Below, one piece after another: positions 38,082 to 46,134 of a stretch of 64,000 nt of DNA (the first letter of the stretch is position 1; each line of letters opens with the position of its first letter). The stretch is from Levilactobacillus suantsaiihabitans (lineage in GTDB: Bacteria; Bacillota; Bacilli; Lactobacillales; Lactobacillaceae). The stretch lies in the NCBI RefSeq assembly GCF_004745505.1, contig NZ_RKLX01000005.1, positions 85,392 through 149,391 on the forward strand. The letters are read 5' to 3'. The notes under the pieces were generated by a model. The model saw nothing but the letters and a program-made list of their open reading frames with translations. It was not told the DNA's origin and ran no database searches. The position numbers and the translations under genes were made by a program.

Positions 38082-39152
38082 CTAGACCTCCCCGTATGTT
38101 GGCATCAGCAATGGCATCACATTAGCTGGATGTTTACCGTCAATTATTTGAATCAAGCCTGTTCCTTTACCAGGCGGAATGACTATCCCATCGAGGTTAC
38201 TAAGGTCCGGAAGCAAAAACTGAGTCGTCTTCCTATTCACATTACCAAGCTGAATCATTACATTAGCCTGCTCTCTTACAACTACCGGAAGTGCATTAGC
38301 ATCAAAACGCTGTGACAACAAGATTAGCTTAACTCCAGTAGCCCGACCCAAAAGTGCGACTTGGCTTAGCAGTCCAAAAAAGGTATCCTTCATTGATTTT
38401 GAGACCGAACTAGTCAACGCTAGCAACTCATCAATCACCAGGATATATGGTGTAAACTGCGACCTAGCATTATCCTTCAACGCCAATTGTCGTGTTCGCA
38501 CAACTTGCAACGCTTCACTCAACAAATCACACACAAGGTTGACAAAGTCATTCTGTGACCGGTCACCATCCGGTATTAACACGTCAACATCATTTTTCTC
38601 GGCCCACCGAGTTGGAGCATCCATTTTTGGATCAACAATCTTTAGAGTTGTTTGTTCCTTCATCATCTCAAGGAGATAAGTTAGAGCATATGATTTCCCT
38701 GCTCCGCTGTTCCCTGCAATGACAAGATGCGCTATGTCACCAATGCTGATTGCTAAATTGGCCATGACTGGAAGAACCCCTTCCGCTATTCCACTTTTGA
38801 ATTTTTCCATGTCAGTAATGTCCAGTCGCGTTGGAATGCCCTCCAGCCACGGGAAGAAAAAAGCCCTGGCGGTATGCACGCTATTCTCAGGAAGTGGAAC
38901 AAAATAAGCACCATTCTGTTTCAACATTGTGTAGTACGGATAGAGTGCACCACTAGCTATTCCGAATATTCGTTGATATAGAGCATCATCCAGGACATAT
39001 CCAGCCGGGATACGTGGAACAAACTGGAAACCATCTTCAGAGACTATAACGTCGAAACTATTGGTGAATGTTGTCTCACCCCTGATGTCCAATCCCATAT
39101 TTAGCGACTGGACCAGTAACGTACGTGTCTCCTCCAATCCAAGATGCTTCAT
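38082..39152 (-). CDS. FtsK/SpoIIIE-like DNA translocase (TcpA-type coupling protein)
   Basis: 356 residues. A single P-loop domain with Walker A IAGNSGAGKSYALTYLLEMM and Walker B YILVIDELLALTSSV, followed by LLSQRFDANALPVVVREQ, where FtsK-type translocases carry the sensor region. There is no long TM region of its own. In integrative elements such proteins carry the relaxase-DNA complex to the transfer channel. AAGGTGA precedes the ATG. Two bases separate it from the next gene upstream. Confidence 0.82.
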   Translation of the reverse strand: MKHLGLEETRTLLVQSLNMGLDIRGETTFTNSFDVIVSEDGFQFVPRIPAGYVLDDALYQRIFGIASGALYPYYTMLKQNGAYFVPLPENSVHTARAFFFPWLEGIPTRLDITDMEKFKSGIAEGVLPVMANLAISIGDIAHLVIAGNSGAGKSYALTYLLEMMKEQTTLKIVDPKMDAPTRWAEKNDVDVLIPDGDRSQNDFVNLVCDLLSEALQVVRTRQLALKDNARSQFTPYILVIDELLALTSSVSKSMKDTFFGLLSQVALLGRATGVKLILLSQRFDANALPVVVREQANVMIQLGNVNRKTTQFLLPDLSNLDGIVIPPGKGTGLIQIIDGKHPANVMPLLMPTYGEV

Positions 39153-39153
39153 A

Positions 39154-39534
39154 CTACTTCACCTTTTGAACGGACTCGGCCTGAAAACTATATTTGTACG
39201 ACTTATTCCGATAGCCTAACATTCCACTGAATGTAATCAAGTCGCCGAAACTAAGGTTAACTGGGGCGCCATCTACCCGAACCATCACTGGATTTTGGCG
39301 GAACACTTTCGCACCATCACCCTTTGCCTCTTGCACGACGGGGTATCGGTACCCCACAATCGGGTCCACGTACTTGCGACTTGCCTCGTCCCAAGTCTGG
39401 ATTGGTTCAGGTGCTACGCCCGCATATCTGAACTCTAAGTTTGGATTCATACCCGCCCAAAATACCGTCTCTTCTTTCATGTAGCCTCGATAACCTTCCT
39501 GTGTTCCTTGCGATTTTGAGTTGGATTGTAACAT
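39154..39534 (-). CDS. Element protein of unknown function
   Basis: 126 residues with AGGAGGG before the ATG; first gene of the minus-strand mobilisation operon. A proline-rich middle and beta-like C terminus (VNLSFGDLITFSGMLGYRN) are visible. It resembles the small genes that precede TcpA in Firmicutes elements, but I cannot assign it. Confidence 0.55.
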   Translation of the reverse strand: MLQSNSKSQGTQEGYRGYMKEETVFWAGMNPNLEFRYAGVAPEPIQTWDEASRKYVDPIVGYRYPVVQEAKGDGAKVFRQNPVMVRVDGAPVNLSFGDLITFSGMLGYRNKSYKYSFQAESVQKVK

Positions 39535-39670
39535 TACTTATCCCTCCTTTTAATTAAAGGCGATGAGAATATCACCTTGACATAAGTCTAACACGTCCCG
39601 TATCATAAACGATATAGAATCCCTATATATTAATTTAAATTGAGAATATCAAAAATAGGAGGCTACAGAT

Positions 39671-40246
39671 ATGCAAGACAGCAAGCGCAAAATTTTCGAA
39701 TCATTAATAATTGATACAGATGGTAACCGGTATGTAGGTGTCAAAACTCTCATGCAGTATTTTCATGAATCTAGGGCATCGGCCTATCGAAGAATAAATC
39801 GTGACTTCAAGAACACAGAAGCTATTTTTCATAACTCATTTAATGAATCCATTAGAGTACCCGGTCAACGAGCTACGACTTCTGGAATTACCTTAAACGG
39901 ATTTAAAACTTATGTAGGAACGCTTGAACAACTCGAACATGAAGATGAAAAATATGCCGTTGACTTGCAAGAGGCCAAAAACCATTTAAATAAAGAGGCC
40001 ACCGAAAAAGGTAAATCAGCTTCAGCGGATTTTCTCCTCGGTACTCTTCACTCTTTGGATTTGTCGGCAGGACAACAGATTGCTGACCTGCAAGCAACCG
40101 TTGATAGCGCCGCAATAGTAAAGGTAACTAATCCATTTTATGGTACGTACACTTTCATGCCCGGTAATACTTACGACGAGTTCCTTCTATGGCTCAAAGA
40201 AAAAAATCAATCAAAAAACTCAAAACCAAAAATAGAGCATAAATAA
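39671..40246 (+). CDS. Probable element regulator, unknown family
   Basis: 191 residues, divergent from the mobilisation operon. The N terminus VGVKTLMQYFHESRASAYRR is compatible with a DNA-binding helix-turn-helix, and the C terminus is basic (KEKNQSKNSKPK). AGGAGG lies upstream, and TTGACA-18 nt-TATCAT in the intergenic region is a likely promoter. Position suggests control of the divergent operon; no family is recognised. Confidence 0.5.
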   Translation: MQDSKRKIFESLIIDTDGNRYVGVKTLMQYFHESRASAYRRINRDFKNTEAIFHNSFNESIRVPGQRATTSGITLNGFKTYVGTLEQLEHEDEKYAVDLQEAKNHLNKEATEKGKSASADFLLGTLHSLDLSAGQQIADLQATVDSAAIVKVTNPFYGTYTFMPGNTYDEFLLWLKEKNQSKNSKPKIEHK

Positions 40247-40247
40247 C

Positions 40248-40397
40248 AACGGTGGCGGTACGTCTGGTTCCAACGGTACGGCTGGCTTAGGCTCAACCGG
40301 TGGCACGACCGGTTCAACGGCGACGCCAGCTGCCAAGCACTCAGCTGCCCGGCCAACGTTTGCGACGACTGGTGGGAACAACAAGTGGTTTCATTAA
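40248..40397 (+). pseudogene. C-terminal fragment of a surface protein
   Basis: In frame to a TAA at 40395-40397, the plus strand reads NGGGTSGSNGTAGLGST then GGTTGSTATPAAKHSAARP...ATTGGNNKWFH. This Gly/Ser/Thr-rich low-complexity tail is typical of secreted or wall-spanning lactobacillus proteins. There is no start and no upstream body: it abuts the preceding gene stop. GC content is higher than in the neighbouring element genes. Confidence 0.65.
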
Positions 40398-40436
40398 GCG
40401 TTAGTTCGTGGCTAAGCGGTTAAGCGAACGGTAAAT

Positions 40437-40470
40437 AAAAGCCCCTCAACAGAAATGTTGAGGGGCTTTT
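40437..40470. terminator. Bidirectional terminator
   Basis: AAAAGCCCCTCAACA pairs with TGTTGAGGGGCTTTT, between the fragment and the convergent CAP gene. Confidence 0.85.
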
Positions 40471-40503
40471 AGGCGTTAGGTCATACCTAGTTAAATTTTG
40501 TGT

Positions 40504-41466
40504 TTACTTGGTGCCAAGGACGGCGGCGTTAGTCGCAACGGTGTTGTCATGAATTGCATGAGAGCCGATACCGATAACATTGTAAGCTGAATTAAGCAGG
40601 ATGTCGCGGTGGCCCCAATCGCTGTCAGCATCGTCATAAATGTAAGCTAAGGCACGAGCTTTGCCGGCGTTGTAAGCGGAGTCAATGACGGTGTTGAGGT
40701 TGGTATTGGGATCAATATCTTCATCTGAATTGAGTCCGTGAGAGATCATATTAACTGCGTCCATACCAAGGGTTTCAGATTTGACATAGTTGATGCCAAT
40801 CTTTTCAGCTAAGACTTTGGCAGCTAAGCGGCCATCAGCTGTGTAATGAGAGCCAATGCTAGTGGAGCCGACCCCAAGGTCTCGTTGCATGGCGACTTGG
40901 TTTAAGCCCGTGTCTTGCTTTAAGGCAGAAATCCCGCGTTTAGCCCGTTCAGCGTTGACGGTATCTAAGAAGCCTTGGCGGTATTCAGAGATGTTCATCT
41001 TGAAACGCTTGCCTTTGGATAAGCGTTCAAAGTCCGATGGTCCAAAGCCGTTAGCGGCTTCGGCAGCGGAGCCGGTCAGTGGTTTATTAGAATTGGTGTT
41101 AACTGAGACTTTCTTGTTGGAGACCTTCTTCAACCAGCCGTGCCAAACCCAGCCCGTATGGCCCGAAGCGGTCTTAAACTTGTAGTAAACTTTCTTGTGG
41201 CCGTTCACAGTGACGTGAGAAGCGTAGTAGCCGGTGACGTACTTGCCGTATTGGCCAAGCTTGGCGCCAGTCTTGTGCTTAATCTTACCGTTGGTGTAGA
41301 TAACGGCCTTCTTGTTGGTGACTTTGTACGCGTGGTTTTTGATGTTCTTATAGTACCGGAACTTAGTGGCGGCTGAAGCGTTGATGGGGTTAGTCGTGGT
41401 GATGATGCCCCCAGCGACCCCAGCTGATGCGGCCATAATGGCGATTAATTTGGTGAGTTTTGACAT
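40504..41466 (-). CDS. Secreted CAP-domain (SCP/PR1) protein with SH3-like region
   Basis: 320 residues. Signal peptide (IMAASAGVAGGIITTTNP, cleavage near ASAA), then a wall-binding-like region rich in KVYYKFKTASGHTGWVWHGW (SH3/GW-like), a linker, and a C-terminal CAP domain from FLDTVNAERAKRG to the end, with the DWGHRDILLNS signature. CAP proteins bind sterols, lipids or wall partners; the role in lactobacilli is unclear. AGGAGG precedes the ATG. It faces the fragment at 40248 across a terminator and lies divergent from an XRE gene, as other secreted proteins in this window do. Confidence 0.8.
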   Translation of the reverse strand: MSKLTKLIAIMAASAGVAGGIITTTNPINASAATKFRYYKNIKNHAYKVTNKKAVIYTNGKIKHKTGAKLGQYGKYVTGYYASHVTVNGHKKVYYKFKTASGHTGWVWHGWLKKVSNKKVSVNTNSNKPLTGSAAEAANGFGPSDFERLSKGKRFKMNISEYRQGFLDTVNAERAKRGISALKQDTGLNQVAMQRDLGVGSTSIGSHYTADGRLAAKVLAEKIGINYVKSETLGMDAVNMISHGLNSDEDIDPNTNLNTVIDSAYNAGKARALAYIYDDADSDWGHRDILLNSAYNVIGIGSHAIHDNTVATNAAVLGTK

Positions 41467-41638
41467 GATAATTTCCTCCTATGTATAACATTAATACGAA
41501 GATAATTGTACCATTAACCCCATATACAAATAAAGCTAATATTAATTTTATCATAATAGTTCATAAATGTATACGTTCATTTTTAATCATTATTATTTTC
41601 TCTCACTTTACGTACACTTTACTTTAAGAGGTGACGCT

Positions 41639-41992
41639 ATGAATAATAAAGGTTTAAATGAACTTGTCGTTAAAAGAATAAAAGATATTCGTCACCAAAG
41701 AAAGATGTCTCAAGACCAACTCTCGGGATTAGCTGATTTGCCAATTAAGTATATCAACAGGATAGAAAACTTTAAAACGGGATTCACAATCGCTACTCTG
41801 GAGAAAATCATTCATGCGCTGGGCGTTAGTTACCAACAATTTTTTGACTTTGGTTCCGAACCTAAAATTAATAATGATGACACTACTTTTCAGCGAAAAA
41901 AACTATTACGTCTAGTTCATGATTTAGAGGGTACCGTTGTTCAACTTGAAGACATACTCGAAAACACTCAAAACAAAAAAGACAGGTACTAG
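41639..41992 (+). CDS. XRE-family regulator of the element
   Basis: 117 residues: a helix-turn-helix (RKMSQDQLSGLADLPIKYINRIEN) and FDFGSEP linker, then a helical tail that may dimerise. The ATG at 41639 has AAGAGGTGA upstream; the longer frame from 41567 has none. Inside the element, near guaA, and divergent from the CAP gene. It could control that gene or element excision. Confidence 0.8.
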   Translation: MNNKGLNELVVKRIKDIRHQRKMSQDQLSGLADLPIKYINRIENFKTGFTIATLEKIIHALGVSYQQFFDFGSEPKINNDDTTFQRKKLLRLVHDLEGTVVQLEDILENTQNKKDRY

Positions 41993-42018
41993 AATAACTC
42001 TAGCATCTGTCTTTTTTT
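41976..42018 (+). terminator. XRE gene terminator
   Basis: AAAAAGACAG pairs with CTGTCTTTTT around an inner CTAGA/TCTAG stem. Confidence 0.8.
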
Positions 42019-42037
42019 AGCACCCGCCATCAAACTT

Positions 42038-42060
42038 CTGGTAGGGATTTTGGTAGGGAA
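42038..42060 (+). repeat. Integrase arm-type direct repeats (guaA end)
   Basis: CTGGTAGGGAT and TTGGTAGGGAA, 12 bp apart, match the tandem repeats at 34472-34493. Confidence 0.6.
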
Positions 42061-42147
42061 CTACTTGATTTTAAATCAATTTCGACTAGGTATAGCCCCT
42101 TAAAACACCGTCTTATCGGCGTTCACAACTCAATTTATTTATGTGAA

Positions 42148-43704
42148 TTATTCCCATTCAATAGTCGAAGGCGGCTTACTCGTCACATCATAGAGGATGC
42201 GGTTTACGTGATCCACTTCGTTAACGATCCGGACGGAAATCTCCTGTAAGACGTCCCACGGAATGCGGGCGAAGTCAGCGGTCATACCGTCGATGGAGGT
42301 TACGGCGCGGATACCCACGGCGTAGTCGTAGGTCCGGCCATCCCCCATGACACCGACACTCTTGATGTTTGGTAAGACCGTGAAGTATTGCCAAATATCG
42401 CGGTCGAGGCCGGCCTTTTTGATTTCTTCGCGCAGGATCAAGTCACTATCGCGGACGATTTGTAACTTTTCTGGGGTGATTTCACCTAAGACCCGAATCC
42501 CTAAGCCAGGACCTGGGAACGGTTGGCGCCAAACCAAGTCGCTTGGCATCCCCAGCTTTTCACCCAATTCACGGGCTTCATCCTTGAACAAAGAGCGTAA
42601 TGGTTCGATCAATTGGAAGTGCATGTCTTCGGGCAGACCACCCACGTTATGGTGAGACTTGATGGTCTGAGCCGTGTCGGTCCCACTTTCGATGACGTCG
42701 GTGTACAAGGTCCCTTGGGCCAAGAAGTCGATGCCATCGAGCTTTTGGGCCTCGTCGTTAAAGACTTGGATGAACTCGTTACCGATGATCTTCCGTTTCT
42801 TTTCGGGTTCGGTGACGCCGGCCAGCTTGCTTAAGAAGCGGTCCTGGGCGTCGACCTTGACGATGTTCAAGCCGAACTTGCCTTCCAGGCTGTCCATAAC
42901 TTGTTTGGCTTCACCCTTACGTAACAGACCGTGATCCACGAAGATGCTGGTCAGTTGCGTCCCAATGGCCTTGTGCAAGAGCACACCCACCACGGAGGAG
43001 TCAACCCCACCGGACAAGCCGAGGAGCACGCGTTTGTCCCCAACCGTTTCACGGATGTGGGCAATTTGCAGGTCAATGAAATCGTCCATTGACCAGTTGG
43101 CTTCCGCGTGGCAGACGTCAAAGGCAAAGTGCTTTAAAATGTCGTTGCCGTATTCCGTATTGCGAACTTCCGCGTGCAACTGGATGCCGTAGAAGTTCCG
43201 GTCAACGTCTTGCATGGCGGAGATTGGACAGTTTTCGCTCGTCGCCACGCGTTCGAAGCCGTCCGGCACTTGGGTGACCAAGTCGCCGTGGCTCATCCAC
43301 ACCGTTTGTTGCTTCGGTGTGCCCGCAAAGAGCTTGGCATCATCACTTAAGACGGTGATTTCTGCGCGCCCGTACTCGCGGTTGTTGGCGGCTTCAACTT
43401 TCCCGCCAGTCAGGTCGTGAGCCATCAGTTGCATACCATAACAGATACCCAAGATTGGAATCCCTAACTGATAGATCTCAGGGTCGACGTTAAAGGCCGA
43501 GCTATCGTACACACTGTTTGGTCCCCCAGAGAAGATGATCCCCTTGGGGCCCCAAGCCTTGATTTCGGCGGCACTCATGGTGTGCGCCTTTAATTCAGAG
43601 TAAACGCCCATGTCACGAATCCGGCGCGTAATCAATTGATTGTATTGACTTCCGAAGTCCAAGACGATGATTTTATCGAATTTGGACATATCAACGTTTG
43701 CCAA
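42148..43704 (-). CDS. guaA: GMP synthase (glutamine-hydrolysing)
   Basis: Makes GMP from XMP, glutamine and ATP. N-terminal class I glutamine amidotransferase: catalytic Cys in GICYGMQLM and His/Glu in [11 protein letters not shown], where the usual HPE is HAE. The ATP-pyrophosphatase domain follows with the P-loop [13 protein letters not shown], and the dimerisation domain ends in KPPSTIEWE. The start is probably TTG at 43704 (LANVDMSKF), since AAAGGGTG lies 8 nt upstream; the frame to 43734 adds an unlikely leader. Its 3' end is the insertion site for the element. Confidence 0.95.
   Translation of the reverse strand: MANVDMSKFDKIIVLDFGSQYNQLITRRIRDMGVYSELKAHTMSAAEIKAWGPKGIIFSGGPNSVYDSSAFNVDPEIYQLGIPILGICYGMQLMAHDLTGGKVEAANNREYGRAEITVLSDDAKLFAGTPKQQTVWMSHGDLVTQVPDGFERVATSENCPISAMQDVDRNFYGIQLHAEVRNTEYGNDILKHFAFDVCHAEANWSMDDFIDLQIAHIRETVGDKRVLLGLSGGVDSSVVGVLLHKAIGTQLTSIFVDHGLLRKGEAKQVMDSLEGKFGLNIVKVDAQDRFLSKLAGVTEPEKKRKIIGNEFIQVFNDEAQKLDGIDFLAQGTLYTDVIESGTDTAQTIKSHHNVGGLPEDMHFQLIEPLRSLFKDEARELGEKLGMPSDLVWRQPFPGPGLGIRVLGEITPEKLQIVRDSDLILREEIKKAGLDRDIWQYFTVLPNIKSVGVMGDGRTYDYAVGIRAVTSIDGMTADFARIPWDVLQEISVRIVNEVDHVNRILYDVTSKPPSTIEWE
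42149..42162. other. Attachment site (guaA end)
   Basis: TATTCCCATTCAAT; on the minus strand it is the Ile-Glu-Trp-Glu-stop end of guaA, so integration leaves the gene intact. Confidence 0.75.
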
Positions 43705-43810
43705 GCCATTCACCCTTTCTTTTCTTTTCAACATTGGTTATATCATACAGATTTCTGCCACGCGGGTCAATGTTATTTGACCCAAATCGCACCAGAATCA
43801 GTTTACCCGG

Positions 43811-44401
43811 TTAGTCAATTTGAGGCGTGAGCTTTAGGCGCAAATGGTAATAGGTCTGCCGGTCCAAGCGGCGCCGGGCCGTGGCCACGAAGCCAAATTC
43901 CGCCGCCAACTTGGCCAGTGTACTGCCCGGGCGGACGTCCATGGCGATGACGGGGGCACCGGTTAACCGGGCGCGGTGAATCGCGTCGCCCAGCAGCCAC
44001 TCATCGAACCATTTCTGCTGGTAGGTCTTGCCCTTGGAGCGGTTGCGCACCGTCAGCAAGTCGAGGTACCACTCGTCCGGCAAGGCCCGCGGCGTCACCA
44101 CGTCTTGTTGGGGCGGCGTGAGTTGTTGGCGGGCAAACAGATTGGTCCAGCGATTGTCCAACGTGGGCTCGACGGCGGCCGGATAGCCATACGCCACCCC
44201 GACTGCTACGCCCTGATTTTGGTAAACGCGCGCCTGGGGGTAGCCGTAGCGAAATTGAGGCTGGCGCACCCCCACGAATAACATTTGTGATAATTGTTCC
44301 TTACTGACGCGGCGCAGTCGCCGGAGCTGGCGGCGTTCCAATTCATGGAGCACCAACAGCGCCACGGCGTCCGCATCCACGCGCGTTGCATCTCGCAGCA
44401 C
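43811..44401 (-). CDS. GNAT-family acetyltransferase
   Basis: 196 residues starting with GTG, with GGGGGTGA upstream. The acetyl-CoA site appears as DLLTVRNRSKGKTYQQK, the R/QxxGxG/A variant, followed by IAMDVRPGSTLAKLAAEFGF, the usual last strands of a GNAT fold. It lies 11 bp after coaA and shares its operon. The substrate is unknown. Confidence 0.75.
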   Translation of the reverse strand: MLRDATRVDADAVALLVLHELERRQLRRLRRVSKEQLSQMLFVGVRQPQFRYGYPQARVYQNQGVAVGVAYGYPAAVEPTLDNRWTNLFARQQLTPPQQDVVTPRALPDEWYLDLLTVRNRSKGKTYQQKWFDEWLLGDAIHRARLTGAPVIAMDVRPGSTLAKLAAEFGFVATARRRLDRQTYYHLRLKLTPQID

Positions 44402-44412
44402 CGGCTCACCCC

Positions 44413-45336
44413 CTAGTATTTCCGCAGCAGCAGCCGGTCGATCCGGTGGTGGAACGTCTTGTGTAAGATCATATCCGCCCGGTTGCGCGTCGGCAAAATG
44501 TACTCTTCCAGATTCTTCAGATCAATGTCGCGCCACACTTGCTTGCCCTTGGCGATAGCCTCGGCGTGACTGACGATGGTATACGGATAATAGTAGTTGG
44601 TCGGGTCTTGAAAGGCCGTTTCTAGCAACAGCTCGAAGCGTTCCAAAAACCAGCTTTCAATCAGCGTTGGGTCGGCATCGACGTACAATGAGAAGTCCGT
44701 GAAATCACTGACATAAATTTGTTCATTGGTCGGCAATTGCAGAGTATTGATGCCCTCAACGATCAAGACATCCGGGTGCACGATGTATTCGAACTGGTCG
44801 GGCACGATGTCGTAGACCTTGTGGGAGTATACCGGGGCCTTAATCAGCTCCTGACCGGCCTTGACGTCGTTTAGAAACTGAATCAATGCCGACATGTCAT
44901 AACTCTCCGGAAAGCCCTTACGCGTCATGAGATTGCGTTTTTTCAACTCTTCATTACTGTACAAGAACCCGTCGGTCGTAATCAGCTGGATGCGTTTGCC
45001 CTCGAAATAGTGGTTCAACAGGACTTCTAATAGCCGCGCGACGGTACTCTTGCCAACCGCCACACTACCAGCGATACCGATGATGAAGGGCACCCGTCGC
45101 GGCTGTTGCTGCAAAAAGCTGGCCTTGTCGCGCTGCAACTGCCGATAGTGGTCGAATTCTAAGTGTAATAAATGCACCAGCGGAATGTACACATCCTGAA
45201 CGTCTTGCAGAGAAATGCGGTCGTTGAACGCCTTGATCTGTCGCAGACTCTCCTGGGTCAGCGGCAACGTGGCGTCGTCGGAAAATGCCCGCCACTGCGC
45301 GCGCGTGAATGCATTGTAATTAATGGGATCACTCAT
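44413..45336 (-). CDS. coaA: Pantothenate kinase, type I
   Basis: The first and rate-setting step of coenzyme A synthesis, phosphorylating pantothenate. 307 residues; P-loop GIAGSVAVGKSTVARLL and the type I signature LITTDGFLYSNEEL, VEGINTLQ and YFEGKR are all visible. GAGGTG precedes the ATG. It is followed by the GNAT gene. Confidence 0.95.
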   Translation of the reverse strand: MSDPINYNAFTRAQWRAFSDDATLPLTQESLRQIKAFNDRISLQDVQDVYIPLVHLLHLEFDHYRQLQRDKASFLQQQPRRVPFIIGIAGSVAVGKSTVARLLEVLLNHYFEGKRIQLITTDGFLYSNEELKKRNLMTRKGFPESYDMSALIQFLNDVKAGQELIKAPVYSHKVYDIVPDQFEYIVHPDVLIVEGINTLQLPTNEQIYVSDFTDFSLYVDADPTLIESWFLERFELLLETAFQDPTNYYYPYTIVSHAEAIAKGKQVWRDIDLKNLEEYILPTRNRADMILHKTFHHRIDRLLLRKY

Positions 45337-45523
45337 GGAGACACCTCACCTTTGATTTCTAACTACGCAGCGTTGTGGCCCCCGCCCGCGCCGGCAAATT
45401 CACGGCTCCGGGAATGCTTGCGGTCCACAACCTCTGACACAATTAAGTCCTATTATACCGCAGATAGGGCTATGGCCAAATAAGTTTTCAACGACGAGGG
45501 ATTGTGGGGACTGGTCGCCTGCC

Positions 45524-45690
45524 GTTCGCTAGAGATGAGTTGGAACGTTGAGGGCGCCGGCTCGAGCCAAGGGGCGGTCTCGACCCTCAACTTGGAGCCG
45601 TTAACCCACGTCTCCAAGTTGCCAGTTCCCTAAGCGCCATGGACCGTGCCGCTAAGGGAACTCCCACAGCTGAACTCATCTCTAGCGAAC
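45524..45690 (+). repeat. Structured intergenic repeat, family A, copy 3 (167 bp)
   Basis: Perfect 18-bp ends GTTCGCTAGAGATGAGTT/AACTCATCTCTAGCGAAC; the same length and the same internal AGTTCCCT...AGGGAACT hairpin as at 11033. Flanks CGCCTGCC and TCTCGGCTAC are conserved. Confidence 0.8.
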
Positions 45691-45793
45691 TCTCGGCTAC
45701 GACTAGTGGTTGGCAATCTAATTGGCTTAGCCCTACCGTCATGTAGGCAATACTAGTAGCGTTGAAGCTGTACATTGTTTATCAGCGCTCTGG

Positions 45794-45823
45794 CTAACTT
45801 AAACGTTCTCAAGTTTAAGTTAG
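45794..45823. repeat. Perfect 11-bp inverted repeat
   Basis: CTAACTTAAAC and GTTTAAGTTAG with an 8-bp loop, in the gene-free 45337-46134 region. No T run, so operator or hairpin, function unknown. Confidence 0.5.
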
Positions 45824-45857
45824 TATACACTGATTCTAACGCTTAGCGACTACACAA

Positions 45858-45903
45858 AAGGAGTAGCCCGGTCACTGGTAATCGTGACCACAAGCTACTC
45901 CTT
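45858..45903 (-). terminator. Nested stem, probable helD terminator
   Basis: AAGGAGTAGC/GCTACTCCTT encloses GGTCAC/GTGACC; TTTTG follows on the minus strand. A second hairpin, GGTCAG..CTGAAA/TTTCAG..CTGACC, lies at 45958-45989. No gene is seen between coaA and helD. Confidence 0.5.
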
Positions 45904-46134
45904 GAGAATGATTAATTTTTAAGCGGACCGGATCAGGGCAAGGCCGCCTCTCACCGGGGTCAGTCTGAAAACTAGTTTCAGTCCTGACCCTTTCCGGCAC
46001 GACTGACTGTGTTTCAAATCTAGCCGTAACTTCGGCAACCATCGGCATACTAGGTGACGGCTAAGCACAGTCGTTCAGTTGATTGGTCACAACAGCCTCC
46101 GCAACATTGCGGACACCCAGGTTACACCACCCAG

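Larger units (their letters stand above)
34401..42162. mobile_element. Integrative element at the 3' end of guaA (about 7.8 kb)
   Basis: Bounded by the same 14 bp, TATTCCCATTCAAT (34401-34414 and 42149-42162), which is the end of guaA including its stop codon on the minus strand. Integrase lies at the left edge, and tandem TGGTAGGGA repeats stand inside both ends, as integrase arm sites do. Contents: tyrosine integrase, DUF3173, a small ORF, HUH-SF3 Rep/relaxase, membrane protein, FtsK-like ATPase, two unknown genes, a surface-protein fragment, a CAP-domain secreted protein and an XRE regulator. GC content is visibly lower than in flanking genes. No type IV secretion genes are present, so it fits an integrative mobilizable element. 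Confidence 0.8.

Noticed and set aside
34401..42162. Phage or phage satellite
   Set aside because: No capsid, packaging, lysis or satellite genes; the FtsK-like ATPase and relaxase-like Rep fit a mobilizable element better.
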